DNA of 64,000 nucleotides. It comes from Mucilaginibacter sp. 44-25. Its GTDB lineage: Bacteria; Bacteroidota; Bacteroidia; Sphingobacteriales; Sphingobacteriaceae. The stretch covers positions 1-64,000 of the forward strand of contig MKTS01000015.1 of NCBI GenBank assembly GCA_001898335.1, read 5' to 3'. How positions within the stretch are numbered: position 1 is the first letter of the stretch; each line of letters begins with the position of its first letter. The translations under genes and the position numbers were made by a program. Below the pieces are notes generated by a model. It was not told where the DNA came from. It ran no database searches and worked only from the letters and a program-made list of their open reading frames with translations. Positions 42,747 to 51,434 of the stretch are shown here, piece by piece.

Positions 42747-43898
42747 TCAATTGATAGGATCCGGTTTGGCGGGCCTGGCAGGATCATAAACCGCTACGCA
42801 TACCCTGGAGTCTGCCGCGCCGTAATATAAAAACCATTTCTTTTTAAAGTAAGCCATGCCTTCCAGGAAAACCGTACCGGCGGGGTACTGGCCGCTTTTT
42901 TCAAATGATGCCATTGGCCGCATAAAGGGTACATCTAACCGCGTAATAAACTTTAATGGATCATTCTTATCAAATAAGCCCTGGCCGGCACAATAACTAT
43001 TAGGGGTAAAACGTTTATCGCCCTCGTCGCCGGCTTTATTTTTACCATTATAAAGCAGTACAATACCTTTATCGGTAAGGATGGCTGGCGGGCCGCATTC
43101 GGTAAGTTCGCTATCAAAATAGCCTTTTCGGGGCGAGAAAAGTTCTGTTAAATTACCATCAGGGCTAACCACGGGTGTCCAGTCTACCAGGTTTGTTGAG
43201 GTTGCTGCATAAACATGCAGTTCGCCCCAGTACATCCAATATTTTCCTTTCACTTTTGCTACCACTTGTTTGCCGTTAACTATACGGGTGAGTATGGATG
43301 CCGATTTGTGAGGTATGTTCAAAAATTTGCCGTTGTAGGCATCTTCAAAAATAGGTCCGTGTTTGGTCCAGTGTTTAAGATCTTTTGAGGTCGCTACGCC
43401 CAGGCGGGGCACATCGCGGTTCCATTGCGTGTAAAACACCACATAGGTGCCGTTAGCAGTTACCGCCACACGAGGGTCTTCACAGCCGCCCGGCCATTCG
43501 TATTTTTTCTGGCTGTCATTATCGGGGTAAAATACCGGTGCTTTATCTCGTTTAAAGTGTAAACCATCTTTACTTATCGCATACCCTAAGCGCGATGTAC
43601 GGTAGCCGATACCAACGCCGGATTTATCCTCAGACCGGTAAAGCACCACCACGTTGCCTTTATACACCGCCGCACCGGGGTTAAATGTATCGTTAGATTC
43701 CCAGCCAACATATTTTTTTAGTACAGGGTCAAAAAAGCGTGTAGTGCTATCCGGCGAGATGATGGGGTTAAGTGTGGTTTCGCGCTCAAAACCGCCCAAT
43801 GCCCAAACGGGCAGTTTGTTTGCTTCCTGGGCATAGGCCGTTAGCCCCAAGCAGCAGAATATCAAAGCTGATTTAATAAGCAACAAGAAGTTTTTCAT
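42747..43898 (-). CDS. Exported GH130-like glycosidase/phosphorylase
   Basis: The protein has 383 residues. A signal peptide (about 1-23, ending TAYAQ) places it in the periplasm. It is a five-bladed propeller with FNPGAAVYKGNVVVLYRSED (in two parts), WPGGCEDPRVA (about 135-145), SKDLKHWTKHGP, ELTECGPPAIL and YYGAADSRVCVAVY, matching the GH130 family. These enzymes act on beta-mannosides, often as phosphorylases in the cytosol or hydrolases when exported. A hydrolase on host or fungal mannan is inferred only from export. It has no polysaccharide utilisation neighbours here. Confidence 0.8.
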   Translation of the reverse strand: MKNFLLLIKSALIFCCLGLTAYAQEANKLPVWALGGFERETTLNPIISPDSTTRFFDPVLKKYVGWESNDTFNPGAAVYKGNVVVLYRSEDKSGVGIGYRTSRLGYAISKDGLHFKRDKAPVFYPDNDSQKKYEWPGGCEDPRVAVTANGTYVVFYTQWNRDVPRLGVATSKDLKHWTKHGPIFEDAYNGKFLNIPHKSASILTRIVNGKQVVAKVKGKYWMYWGELHVYAATSTNLVDWTPVVSPDGNLTELFSPRKGYFDSELTECGPPAILTDKGIVLLYNGKNKAGDEGDKRFTPNSYCAGQGLFDKNDPLKFITRLDVPFMRPMASFEKSGQYPAGTVFLEGMAYFKKKWFLYYGAADSRVCVAVYDPARPAKPDPIN

Positions 43899-44009
43899 AA
43901 GGCAAATAATGGTTTGTTAAGGTAGGAAATCCTTAATGTTTAACCAAATAATAGTGGCTGGCCTATGCCAACTGGATCATTAAAGAATAGTAGCTAAATC
44001 ATAAAGCAT

Positions 44010-44639
44010 TCACAGTATCTGTTGCTGTACTGCCACCATAATTAATTCGGCTACATTTTTAACCCCAAATTTTTGGATAAGATTCTTGCGGTGCGTATCT
44101 ACGGTTAGCGGGCTCAGGAATAATTCCTGACCTATTACCTGGCTTGTTTTCCCTGCCGCGATCAGCGAAAGTATTTCCTTTTCGCGGCGGGTGAGCCGCG
44201 GTGGCCCCTGTAGTTCATTTCTTGTAGGCCTGCTAATGATCTCGGTTATTTCTTTACTATAACATATTTGTCCTTTAACCGCTTCGGCAATGCAATAACG
44301 TAATTCATCTATTGAACTATTCTTAAGCAGATAGCCACTTGCACCGTTCTGTATAGCCTGCATAATAATGCTGCGTTCGGTATGATTGCTTAATATCAAA
44401 ATGCTCGTAGTTAATGATACCGCCTTTATCTTTTGGCATAGCTCTATCCCGTTCATATCGGGCAGGGTAATGTCCAAAAGGATGAGGTCAAGCGCATGGG
44501 TATCTAAATAGCTCAACAGCGCCTCACCGGAATAAAAGCCGCCAACTATCTTTAGATTAGCTTCGTTAGAAAGCAAAGCTTTCAAACCCTCGATCACTAT
44601 CGGGTGATCGTCAACAATGGCAGTCCTCAATTTAGGCAT
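44010..44639 (-). CDS. NarL/FixJ-type response regulator
   Basis: The protein has 209 residues. The receiver domain has LDLILLDITLPDMNGIEL (phospho-Asp at about 56). The LuxR helix-turn-helix is LTRREKEILSLIAAGKTSQ then LFLSPLTVDTHRKNLIQKFGV (about 146-190). It overlaps the kinase gene by 8 nt. It pairs with the TPR histidine kinase encoded just upstream; targets unknown. Confidence 0.92.
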   Translation of the reverse strand: MPKLRTAIVDDHPIVIEGLKALLSNEANLKIVGGFYSGEALLSYLDTHALDLILLDITLPDMNGIELCQKIKAVSLTTSILILSNHTERSIIMQAIQNGASGYLLKNSSIDELRYCIAEAVKGQICYSKEITEIISRPTRNELQGPPRLTRREKEILSLIAAGKTSQVIGQELFLSPLTVDTHRKNLIQKFGVKNVAELIMVAVQQQIL

Positions 44640-46629
44640 CAGCGTTTATATTAAGTTCGATATTGATTGTAGTTCCTTCATTTATTACAGAATGGAGTTC
44701 AAATTTTCCGGAGAGATAACTAACGCGGTTTTTTAAATTTTCAAGTCCCATGCCTTTGCCGTTACCTAAAGCTTTGGGATCAAAGCCAACGCCGTCATCC
44801 TCTGCGGTTATAAAAAATACAGCATTATTTTGGCTGCATTGTATCAATATGTTTTTTGCCCGGGCGTGTTTGATAGCGTTTGAAAGCAATTCCTGCACAA
44901 TACGGTAAATATTCAGTTGCACGCTAAGAGGTATATCTCTTTTAATATCGTATGCCTGAAAATCAATATGTAAACCATCACGCATATAAAATTCGCTCAG
45001 GTCTTTTAAAGCCACTTCCAAGCCAAATTTCAATAATGTTTCAGGCAAAAGGTTACGGGCAATACGCCGCAACTCCGTAACAGACGAATCCAGTTGCGAA
45101 GCAATGCGCAACAGGTCTTTGTCATGTGCAAATTCCTGCTTAGAACCGGTCAACCCAGTTAATCCGATCTTTACGCCGGCAAGCATGCCGCCCAAACCAT
45201 CGTGCAGATCGCGCGCCACCCGCTCACGCTCATTTTCTTCACCATCAAGTATGGCCTTGGCTATCTTTAGCTGTTGTTTTTGTTCTAATTCAAGCAATTG
45301 CCGGCGATAATTGATCTCCTTTTGTGCTGCTAATTTCCGGTTATTTTTTGCGTTCAGTATCACGAGGGTAAGAACAGCCAGTAAGGTTAAACATCCCGAA
45401 CCGAGTAACCAGTTAAACAGCTTTTCATTTTTACTTTTTAATTCAGCCTGCCGGTTCCTGGCTTGTAATTCAGCAATTCTTTTCTGGCTTTCTGCTGTGC
45501 GATATCTGGTTTCCAGTTCGTTTATCTTAAGCCCCAACTGCTTGTTTTGCATGCTATCTGTTAATAGCCGTTGTTTGTTTTGCCATTCATACGCATCACG
45601 GTAATTCCCCATGAGCTTATTGGTTTTGGCCAGTTCGCCATATACCATCGCTTTATCATTCGCACTTGTCAGCATGGTGCCTTCTTTCACAATACCCAAC
45701 AAGATAGCTCTGGCTTTAGCATATTCTTTTAAGTAAACATAAGCTTCATAGTTGCGAAACAAAAGTTGCTGAAGTAGCTGTTTCTGATGGTACTTAGCAG
45801 CCAACACAATACCTTTATCCGTGCTGGCAATAGCTTCTTTGTATGATTGAATAGTGGCATAATACAGCGCTTCGTTATAATAATACAAAGTGTAGTTTAA
45901 TGAACCCGGATATGGCGCTAACATGGCCTTAGCTTTCTGCAATAGTTGTTTAGCAACTGCAGACTTTACCGCATAACAGTTGATGCTCACGCCGTTCAAA
46001 TAGGCGAAAAGCAAGTTGGTTGATTTAGGGTCTTTTTTCTCCAGCAAGGAGATGGCTTTTCTATTGTAATCATCAGCTTTGGCAAACTGATAATTATTCA
46101 TCAGTATGGTTGATAGCTGGCCATAATAAAAAGCGATCATCGATTGGTCGCCTGCCTTTTCGGCATAAGGGAGTGCTTTTTGAGTGGTGATGCTTGCGAT
46201 AAACTCATAGCCCTTACCTCTGTTCATTATGGCATAATTATACCATGCTGCGGCCAGCTTAGCGTAAGCTTGTGGCGTATGAAAAGCAGCCAGCCCTTTC
46301 TGAGCATTAGCAAAAGCTGTTGATGCTTTACCTGCATCCCAGTTAAAATAATACTGCCCTTCATAAAAATAGGTTAAGGCTTTTAGGTAGGCGGATTTGC
46401 CCGAAAGTTGTTTTCCACGCGAAAGGAAAGCTTTGCTTTTAGTGGTATCTTTAAATTTCCAGTACTCCACCAGCATAAAGCTGGCTACAGCCTTTGCGCT
46501 ATCGTTACTTGCTGATCTTAAAATGGTTTCCAGGCTATCAATATGCTTTTTCTCGTTCAGCGGTACCTGCTGCTGTGCCAAAGCGGTACAGGTTAAAAAA
46601 GAGAATAAGCATAACAGTATGGTTTTCAT
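44632..46629 (-). CDS. TPR-containing HisKA_3 sensor histidine kinase
   Basis: The protein has 665 residues from ATG 46629 (MKTILLCLFSFLTCTALAQ); a longer reading from 46686 adds 19 residues before this signal peptide and is rejected. Residues 20-360 form periplasmic tetratricopeptide-like repeats. A helix (about 405-427, LLGSGCLTLLAVLTLVILN) precedes the HisKA_3 phospho-acceptor ERERVARDLHDGLGGMLAGV (about 468-487) and an ATPase domain with GMGLENLKNRV. Such kinases sense cell-surface or nutritional signals through TPRs. It is operonic with the NarL-type regulator downstream. Confidence 0.9.
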   Translation of the reverse strand: MKTILLCLFSFLTCTALAQQQVPLNEKKHIDSLETILRSASNDSAKAVASFMLVEYWKFKDTTKSKAFLSRGKQLSGKSAYLKALTYFYEGQYYFNWDAGKASTAFANAQKGLAAFHTPQAYAKLAAAWYNYAIMNRGKGYEFIASITTQKALPYAEKAGDQSMIAFYYGQLSTILMNNYQFAKADDYNRKAISLLEKKDPKSTNLLFAYLNGVSINCYAVKSAVAKQLLQKAKAMLAPYPGSLNYTLYYYNEALYYATIQSYKEAIASTDKGIVLAAKYHQKQLLQQLLFRNYEAYVYLKEYAKARAILLGIVKEGTMLTSANDKAMVYGELAKTNKLMGNYRDAYEWQNKQRLLTDSMQNKQLGLKINELETRYRTAESQKRIAELQARNRQAELKSKNEKLFNWLLGSGCLTLLAVLTLVILNAKNNRKLAAQKEINYRRQLLELEQKQQLKIAKAILDGEENERERVARDLHDGLGGMLAGVKIGLTGLTGSKQEFAHDKDLLRIASQLDSSVTELRRIARNLLPETLLKFGLEVALKDLSEFYMRDGLHIDFQAYDIKRDIPLSVQLNIYRIVQELLSNAIKHARAKNILIQCSQNNAVFFITAEDDGVGFDPKALGNGKGMGLENLKNRVSYLSGKFELHSVINEGTTINIELNINADA

Positions 46630-46760
46630 GGCAGCATTGCAGGTGTGTTTCAAATATCTGCCTAATAACTTAAAAAAGGCCAACAATAGCCAAAAAATAC
46701 CTAATAATGGGTAGATAAAATGCCACCATTTAGGGGATTTTATGAAGGTTTTATAACCGA

Positions 46761-46768
46761 TAGTTTTG
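46761..46768 (+). promoter_or_regulatory. Predicted -7 element (TAGTTTTG)
   Basis: A full TAnnTTTG match lies 29 nt before the ATG of the exported 148-aa protein. No good -33 element is visible. Confidence 0.35.
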
Positions 46769-46797
46769 CAGTCTATCTATTATTAATTCAATTAACT

Positions 46798-47244
46798 ATG
46801 AAAAAGATCATGATCATTTGTGCAGGCCTGCTGCTCTTTAGCCCGATGATTACCAGGGCACAGGCGATTTTAGACAAAGTAGACCGGGCAACTGACAAGG
46901 CCGACCGGGCAGGCCATACCGCAGACCGCAGCAAAAGCACCGGAGAAAAGATATTAGGCTTTTTTGGTAAAAAGAAAGACGGAACCTCTGCCGAGAAAAC
47001 AACCGTAAAAATTGCCGGTGCTAACTTTTCTACCCTAAAGGCTATTAATGATAAGCTGCAATCGGCCAAGGGTGTACAAAGTACCAAAATGAAATACAGC
47101 GCGTCCGGCTCTTCTATTGTTTTACAACATACCGGTACCACTTCTGATATCCTGAAAGCGCTACAGAAAGCCGCTCCTGATATTTTCGCGGAAAAGAATA
47201 TTGACGGAATGGACGATGGGGAAATATCCGTGAAGTTAAACTAA
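46798..47244 (+). CDS. Exported protein of unknown function
   Basis: The protein has 148 residues from ATG 46798 (MKKIMIICAGLLLFSPMITRAQ, signal peptide). A helical linker rich in DRATDKADRAGHTADRS repeats is followed by a small alpha/beta domain (about 70-148; NFSTLKAINDKLQSAKGVQS, VLQHTGTTSDILKALQK) similar in outline to heavy-metal-associated or ACT-like folds. No clear family. It starts a four-gene co-directional set of exported proteins ending at the metallo-beta-lactamase. Confidence 0.6.
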   Translation: MKKIMIICAGLLLFSPMITRAQAILDKVDRATDKADRAGHTADRSKSTGEKILGFFGKKKDGTSAEKTTVKIAGANFSTLKAINDKLQSAKGVQSTKMKYSASGSSIVLQHTGTTSDILKALQKAAPDIFAEKNIDGMDDGEISVKLN

Positions 47245-47325
47245 TTATACCTAAACTTTTATTATCAGATACCTGGTCGGTCGGCATTTTTACTGGCCGC
47301 CCGGGTATCATTATTTGCTACTGAT

Positions 47326-47868
47326 ATGAAAAATAAGCTATCACATCAACTTTTTGTCTGCATAACCATGCTTGTATTTGCCCTGAGTGGCCTATCAGCT
47401 TGCAAAAAGGGCGGCGGTGGTTCAAACGGGGGGCAGGATACCTATATGTCCTGCAAGATCAACGGAACACTACACGAATTTAACTACCACGTTAACGCTA
47501 ATGATAAACCTGCTACAGATACGGTACACTTTGTAGTTATTGGCGGGTGGGAAAAACCGGATATGGTTACCGGCTTTGGCATTGATATGCAGATTGATAA
47601 AGGCGCTAAAGAAGGTACCTATGTTTCTAACAGCGCGCCCGGCTTGCTGCTTGCGGGCAAATACTATATTCAGCAAATGAAAGACGGAAAAATAGTTGGT
47701 ACCACCATATTCAATGGGGGCGACCTGGATGGCAGCAGCTTTACCATGACCATCACCAGCCTCACCAAGTGGGGCGTAAAAGGCACATTTTCGGGCAAAC
47801 TCAGATTGTTAGCCGGAGATGAGTATTTAACCGTAACAGATGGAAAGTTCTCGGCGCCATATAATTGA
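47326..47868 (+). CDS. Lipoprotein of unknown function
   Basis: The protein has 180 residues. Lipobox LSAC (Cys26) then a KKGGGGSNGGQ flexible linker. The mature domain is beta-rich (DTYMSCKINGTLHEFNY, GKYYIQQMKDGKIVG, GTFSGKLRLLAGDEYLTVTDGKF), similar in style to DUF-type beta-sandwich lipoproteins of Bacteroidota. Part of the 46798-49437 co-directional set. Confidence 0.65.
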   Translation: MKNKLSHQLFVCITMLVFALSGLSACKKGGGGSNGGQDTYMSCKINGTLHEFNYHVNANDKPATDTVHFVVIGGWEKPDMVTGFGIDMQIDKGAKEGTYVSNSAPGLLLAGKYYIQQMKDGKIVGTTIFNGGDLDGSSFTMTITSLTKWGVKGTFSGKLRLLAGDEYLTVTDGKFSAPYN

Positions 47869-47897
47869 TTTAAGGTTAGTTATCATAATTGAATAAG

Positions 47898-48551
47898 ATG
47901 AAAAAATATTGGAAGATGCTTGTGCTGCTTGTGATTTTAAGCGGTAGTCAGTTTTTTAACCGGGCAGTTGCCCAGGATAAACCTTTTAACGAAGACTTTT
48001 CGAGCTATCAGCTTGGCGCATCGCCGGGTAGTATTAAAACCAATGGCGTAGCTATTGTTGCTCATCCTACAGGACAGGAAGGGAAGTGGCTTGAAGTAAA
48101 AAATCAGGCTACATACAAGCTCAATCGTCTAAAGCCATTCCCGGCTAACTTTACCTTAGAATTTGACGTACTTGCAGAAGCCGAAGAAATAAAAGACATT
48201 GCCCCCGTTTGTTTCGGTTTTGTAAAAGACAATGCTACAAGGGAGCACCTGAGTAACGCCGGGGCCTTTGTGCAACTGCATTACAGAGATGCAGACGCCG
48301 TAAATATTGGTAATTACGAACTCAAGAAAGAAACGGGCACTACTTTCGACCTTGCATCAACCACAAACAAGCCTGTGCATGTAAAACTGGTAGTTAACGG
48401 TACGCAAATGGCCGTTTATATTGACGATACCAAACTTGCGGAAACAGAGCTATTTACGCCAAAAGCTGCCAAATACTTTTACTTCAGCGGCCCGTGGCAA
48501 TATGATAAGGGTAGTAAATTGTTCATCAGTAATTTTAAAACTACATTGTAG
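47898..48551 (+). CDS. Exported laminin-G/concanavalin-like protein
   Basis: The protein has 217 residues from ATG 47898 (MKKYWKMLVLLVILSG, signal peptide to about 26). A TTG nine nt upstream is possible. The body resembles a jelly-roll (LamG/DUF1080-like) domain: EDFSSYQLGASPG, FPANFTLEFDVLAEAE, KPVHVKLVVNGTQMAVYIDDTKLAE, FYFSGPWQYDKGSKLFISNF. These domains bind glycans or serve as scaffolds. It lies 13 nt before the metallo-beta-lactamase gene and is probably co-transcribed with it. Confidence 0.68.
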   Translation: MKKYWKMLVLLVILSGSQFFNRAVAQDKPFNEDFSSYQLGASPGSIKTNGVAIVAHPTGQEGKWLEVKNQATYKLNRLKPFPANFTLEFDVLAEAEEIKDIAPVCFGFVKDNATREHLSNAGAFVQLHYRDADAVNIGNYELKKETGTTFDLASTTNKPVHVKLVVNGTQMAVYIDDTKLAETELFTPKAAKYFYFSGPWQYDKGSKLFISNFKTTL

Positions 48552-48564
48552 TTAAATTTGAAAA

Positions 48565-49437
48565 GTGAAAAAGATCCTGTCCATTCTGTTATTGGTCTTG
48601 ATGGCCGCATGTGTTCAGGCACAGATTGTACGTGAACCCGACGCGACTAAGTATCCGGATTGGACAAGGTCTATTGCTCCTTTCAGGGTCGTCGGTAACC
48701 TGTACTATGTAGGTACCGCCGACCTTGCCTGTTATTTGATCACCACAAAAGAAGGTCATATTCTAATTAACACCGGCCTGGCTTCATCCGAAAACATTAT
48801 ATTAGGTAACATCAAAAAGCTGGGTTTTAATGTAAACGATATTAAAATACTGTTGACAACCCAGGCGCACTTTGACCACCTGGGTGCTATGGCGGCAATT
48901 AAAAAGATAACTGGTGCAAAAATGCTGGCCGATTATGCCGATGCATCTGTTATTGCCGATGGTGGACTTTCTGATTATGATTTAGATGGTAAATACCGCA
49001 CCTTCAAACCCATTCATGTAGACCATATTTTGCATAACGATGATCATATTACCTTGGGTAATATGGACCTGACCATGCTCCATCATCCGGGTCACACTAA
49101 GGGCTCTTGCAGCTACCTGTTTAATGTAACAGACAACGGCCGCAGCTACCGCGTATTGATAGCCAATATGCCCACGATAGTAACGGATAAAGATTTTGAT
49201 ACCATACCGGCTTACCCGCAAATTGCCAAAGACTATGCCTACACATTAGCTGCTATGCAAAAACTAAAATTTGACATCTGGCTGGCTTCTCATGGCTCTC
49301 AATTCGACCTGCTTAAAAAGTATCCGGCTGCAAAAAACTACCGTCCATCGGTATTTATGGATAAAGAAGATTACTACCAGCAACTTAAAGAGTTGGAAAT
49401 TGAATATCGGAAAAAGCTGGCGGGCAGGCGTAGTTAA
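48565..49437 (+). CDS. Subclass B3 metallo-beta-lactamase, GOB-like (Gln at the 116 position)
   Basis: The protein has 290 residues from a GTG start at 48565; the signal peptide ends VQAQ. The B3 fold shows NLYYVGTADLACYLIT, then the zinc-site segment TTQAHFDHLG (Gln100, His102, Asp104, His105), HHPGHTKGSCSY (His177) and ASHGSQFDLL (His243). Gln instead of the first His of HxHxDH is the GOB-type signature, so the zinc-1 site is altered. It is a class B3 enzyme that could hydrolyse carbapenems and other beta-lactams in the periplasm; activity is not proven. A metallo-lactonase is less likely given the B3-like neighbours of the zinc motif. Confidence 0.82.
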   Translation: MKKILSILLLVLMAACVQAQIVREPDATKYPDWTRSIAPFRVVGNLYYVGTADLACYLITTKEGHILINTGLASSENIILGNIKKLGFNVNDIKILLTTQAHFDHLGAMAAIKKITGAKMLADYADASVIADGGLSDYDLDGKYRTFKPIHVDHILHNDDHITLGNMDLTMLHHPGHTKGSCSYLFNVTDNGRSYRVLIANMPTIVTDKDFDTIPAYPQIAKDYAYTLAAMQKLKFDIWLASHGSQFDLLKKYPAAKNYRPSVFMDKEDYYQQLKELEIEYRKKLAGRRS

Positions 49438-49468
49438 ACGCATGGTACAAAAATAGATCTGTATACCG

Positions 49469-50224
49469 CTACTCCCTGTTGCTGCCGTCTTTAATCATTG
49501 TCATGAAACTGTCCCGATAACTTTCGCCTATAGGTATGGCTTGTTCTCCAATATAGATCGTTTGCCCGTCTATCATTCGTATTTTGTCAACCGAAACTAT
49601 ATAGGATTTGTGTACCCTGTAAAACGGGGGCTGCGGCAAAAGTTCGATGATATCCCGCAAACTTTGATAAGTCACAAATCTTTGTGTTGGTGTAAAAACC
49701 GATACATAGTTTTTAAGTCCCTGGACATAGAGTATGTCCCGGTGATCTACCTTCAGGAACTTGCTCTTGCTATCACCCTTAATAAAAATATAATCATGTG
49801 CGGGGCTGGTAACTTCCGGTATTGGCTGCGCTTGCTGCTGAGGTATCCTACGGTAATTAATTCCGGTAATCTGGTCAAAAGCTTTTTGTGCGGCCTTCAG
49901 GAACCGGTCAAGCGCAATGGGCTTGAGCAGATAATCAATTACGCCATGGTCAAAGCCTTCCAGCGCATATTCCGCATAGGCTGTTGTCAGTATTACTTTA
50001 CACTTATCTCCGCAAAGAGATAAAAATTGCAGGCCGGAAAGCTCCGGCATCTGGATGTCTAAAAATATCAGGTCTATTTCCCCGCTTTGGATCTGGCTCA
50101 AAGCCTCTATTGCACTCGTTGTTGTGCCAACAAGTTCCATATAAGGTACTTTGTTAATATAGTCGGCTATCATGTTTATAGCGTAACCTTCGTCGTCAAC
50201 GGCTAAACAGCGTATCCTTTTCAT
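49469..50224 (-). CDS. LytTR-family response regulator
   Basis: The protein has 251 residues. Receiver domain with IDLIFLDIQMPELSGLQF (phospho-Asp at about 56) and KPIALDRFLKAAQKA. The linker near 130-145 has a QQQAQPIPE stretch. The LytTR domain (about 150-248) includes YVQGLKNYVSVFT, FYRVHKSYIVSVD and IPIGESYRDSFMTMI. The start overlaps the kinase stop by 4 nt. Targets are unknown, though it converges on the metallo-beta-lactamase gene end. Confidence 0.92.
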   Translation of the reverse strand: MKRIRCLAVDDEGYAINMIADYINKVPYMELVGTTTSAIEALSQIQSGEIDLIFLDIQMPELSGLQFLSLCGDKCKVILTTAYAEYALEGFDHGVIDYLLKPIALDRFLKAAQKAFDQITGINYRRIPQQQAQPIPEVTSPAHDYIFIKGDSKSKFLKVDHRDILYVQGLKNYVSVFTPTQRFVTYQSLRDIIELLPQPPFYRVHKSYIVSVDKIRMIDGQTIYIGEQAIPIGESYRDSFMTMIKDGSNRE

Positions 50225-51282
50225 ATTGTTTTTAATATTAGATGCAGGGTAGTTTCGTAGTTTTCACCGTTGTTACTGATCAAAAGCTCATGTTCCCCCG
50301 GATAGATCAGCTCAAGCCTCCGCCTGATATTGACCAGGCCGATACCGCTGGAATTGTCCTTATTACCATGGCTGATCTTGTTGCTAACTACCATGGTCAA
50401 TTGTTGTCCGGCTGTGCTGATATAGATACTGATCGGCGAATTGGCATCAGTACATACACCGTGTTTGAATGCGTTTTCTACCAAAGGTATTAAGATGAGT
50501 GAAGCTATCTTTTTCTCCCTGAACTCGCCCGTTTTTTTAAAATCAACAAAAAAATTTTTCTCAAATCTTAAGCGGTATATCTCAATGTAATTTTCCAGAT
50601 AATCTACCTCCAGCTGAAGGTTAAGCATTCCATCAACGCTGTTATTTAACATATATCGCATGAGTTGAGAAAGCTTAATGATCACGTCGGCGAGTTTGCC
50701 GGATACCGGGTAAGCTAATGAATACAAATAATTAAGGGTATTGTACAAAAAATGCGGGTTGATCTGTGTTTTCAGGAAAAGTAATTCTGCCTGGGTTTTT
50801 TCCTGCTTTAACTGATCAGCCTCGTGTTCCCTGCGATAGGTATCTAACAAAGCCCAGGCAATAAAACTGAATATGATGGGTTGCGTAGCGCGCCACCAGT
50901 TATCGCTGATATAATACCAGAATTTCACAGATGGGTCGTAATTGCCGTACCCCAACAGCCATAAATAGGCAACCTCCTCTATCATATAACGGCAGCCAAT
51001 GAATAATATATCGGCGATGACTAAGCCCAGGATCAGCAGCGGAACCTTTTTAATTTTCAGGAACCTTGGGTAAACAAAAAAGAAGCAAAAGGTGAATTCT
51101 GTAAACCCGGCCAGTAGGTTTGACCATACGTAAGGCTGTGTGCCCCTTCTGTTCGCAATGTTATCAATATAAAGGTACAGTGCATAGCATACCCATGCCA
51201 GCAGATAATAAATGAGCAACCGTTTACCCTTCATATCCCAAATATAAAAGTATAGTATACCAATCGGAATTTTCTTATCCAA
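50221..51282 (-). CDS. LytS-type sensor histidine kinase
   Basis: The protein has 353 residues, with possible start at Met17 (MKGKRLLIYYLLAWVC). Four helices lie in the first 150 residues with no large sensor domain. The phospho-acceptor motif is LKTQINPHFLYNTLNYLYSLAY (in two parts, about 169-190), then LSQLMRYMLNNS and ATPase motifs LVENAFKHGV (about 267-276) and GIGLVNIRRRLEL. It is translationally coupled to the LytTR regulator. Confidence 0.9.
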   Translation of the reverse strand: MDKKIPIGILYFYIWDMKGKRLLIYYLLAWVCYALYLYIDNIANRRGTQPYVWSNLLAGFTEFTFCFFFVYPRFLKIKKVPLLILGLVIADILFIGCRYMIEEVAYLWLLGYGNYDPSVKFWYYISDNWWRATQPIIFSFIAWALLDTYRREHEADQLKQEKTQAELLFLKTQINPHFLYNTLNYLYSLAYPVSGKLADVIIKLSQLMRYMLNNSVDGMLNLQLEVDYLENYIEIYRLRFEKNFFVDFKKTGEFREKKIASLILIPLVENAFKHGVCTDANSPISIYISTAGQQLTMVVSNKISHGNKDNSSGIGLVNIRRRLELIYPGEHELLISNNGENYETTLHLILKTI

Positions 51283-51434
51283 ACACGCCTTGTAGCCTTG
51301 TGAAAACCTGCCTGCCCGATGTCAATGGATGATTTGGCGTCATAAGCTGCTGGGATAATTTATTGGGCAGTTGGGATAACAAAATTTACGATAAGCGCTA
51401 TGGCGAGCATCTTTGTTTTGTAAACAATACGAAC

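Noticed and set aside
46630..46686. N-terminal extension of the TPR histidine kinase
   Set aside because: It would bury the clear signal peptide starting at the ATG at 46629.
48565..49437. Glyoxalase II or quorum-quenching lactonase instead of beta-lactamase
   Set aside because: The signal peptide, the QxHxDH motif, and the positions of HHPGHTKGS and ASHGSQ fit subclass B3 better, though activity is unproven.
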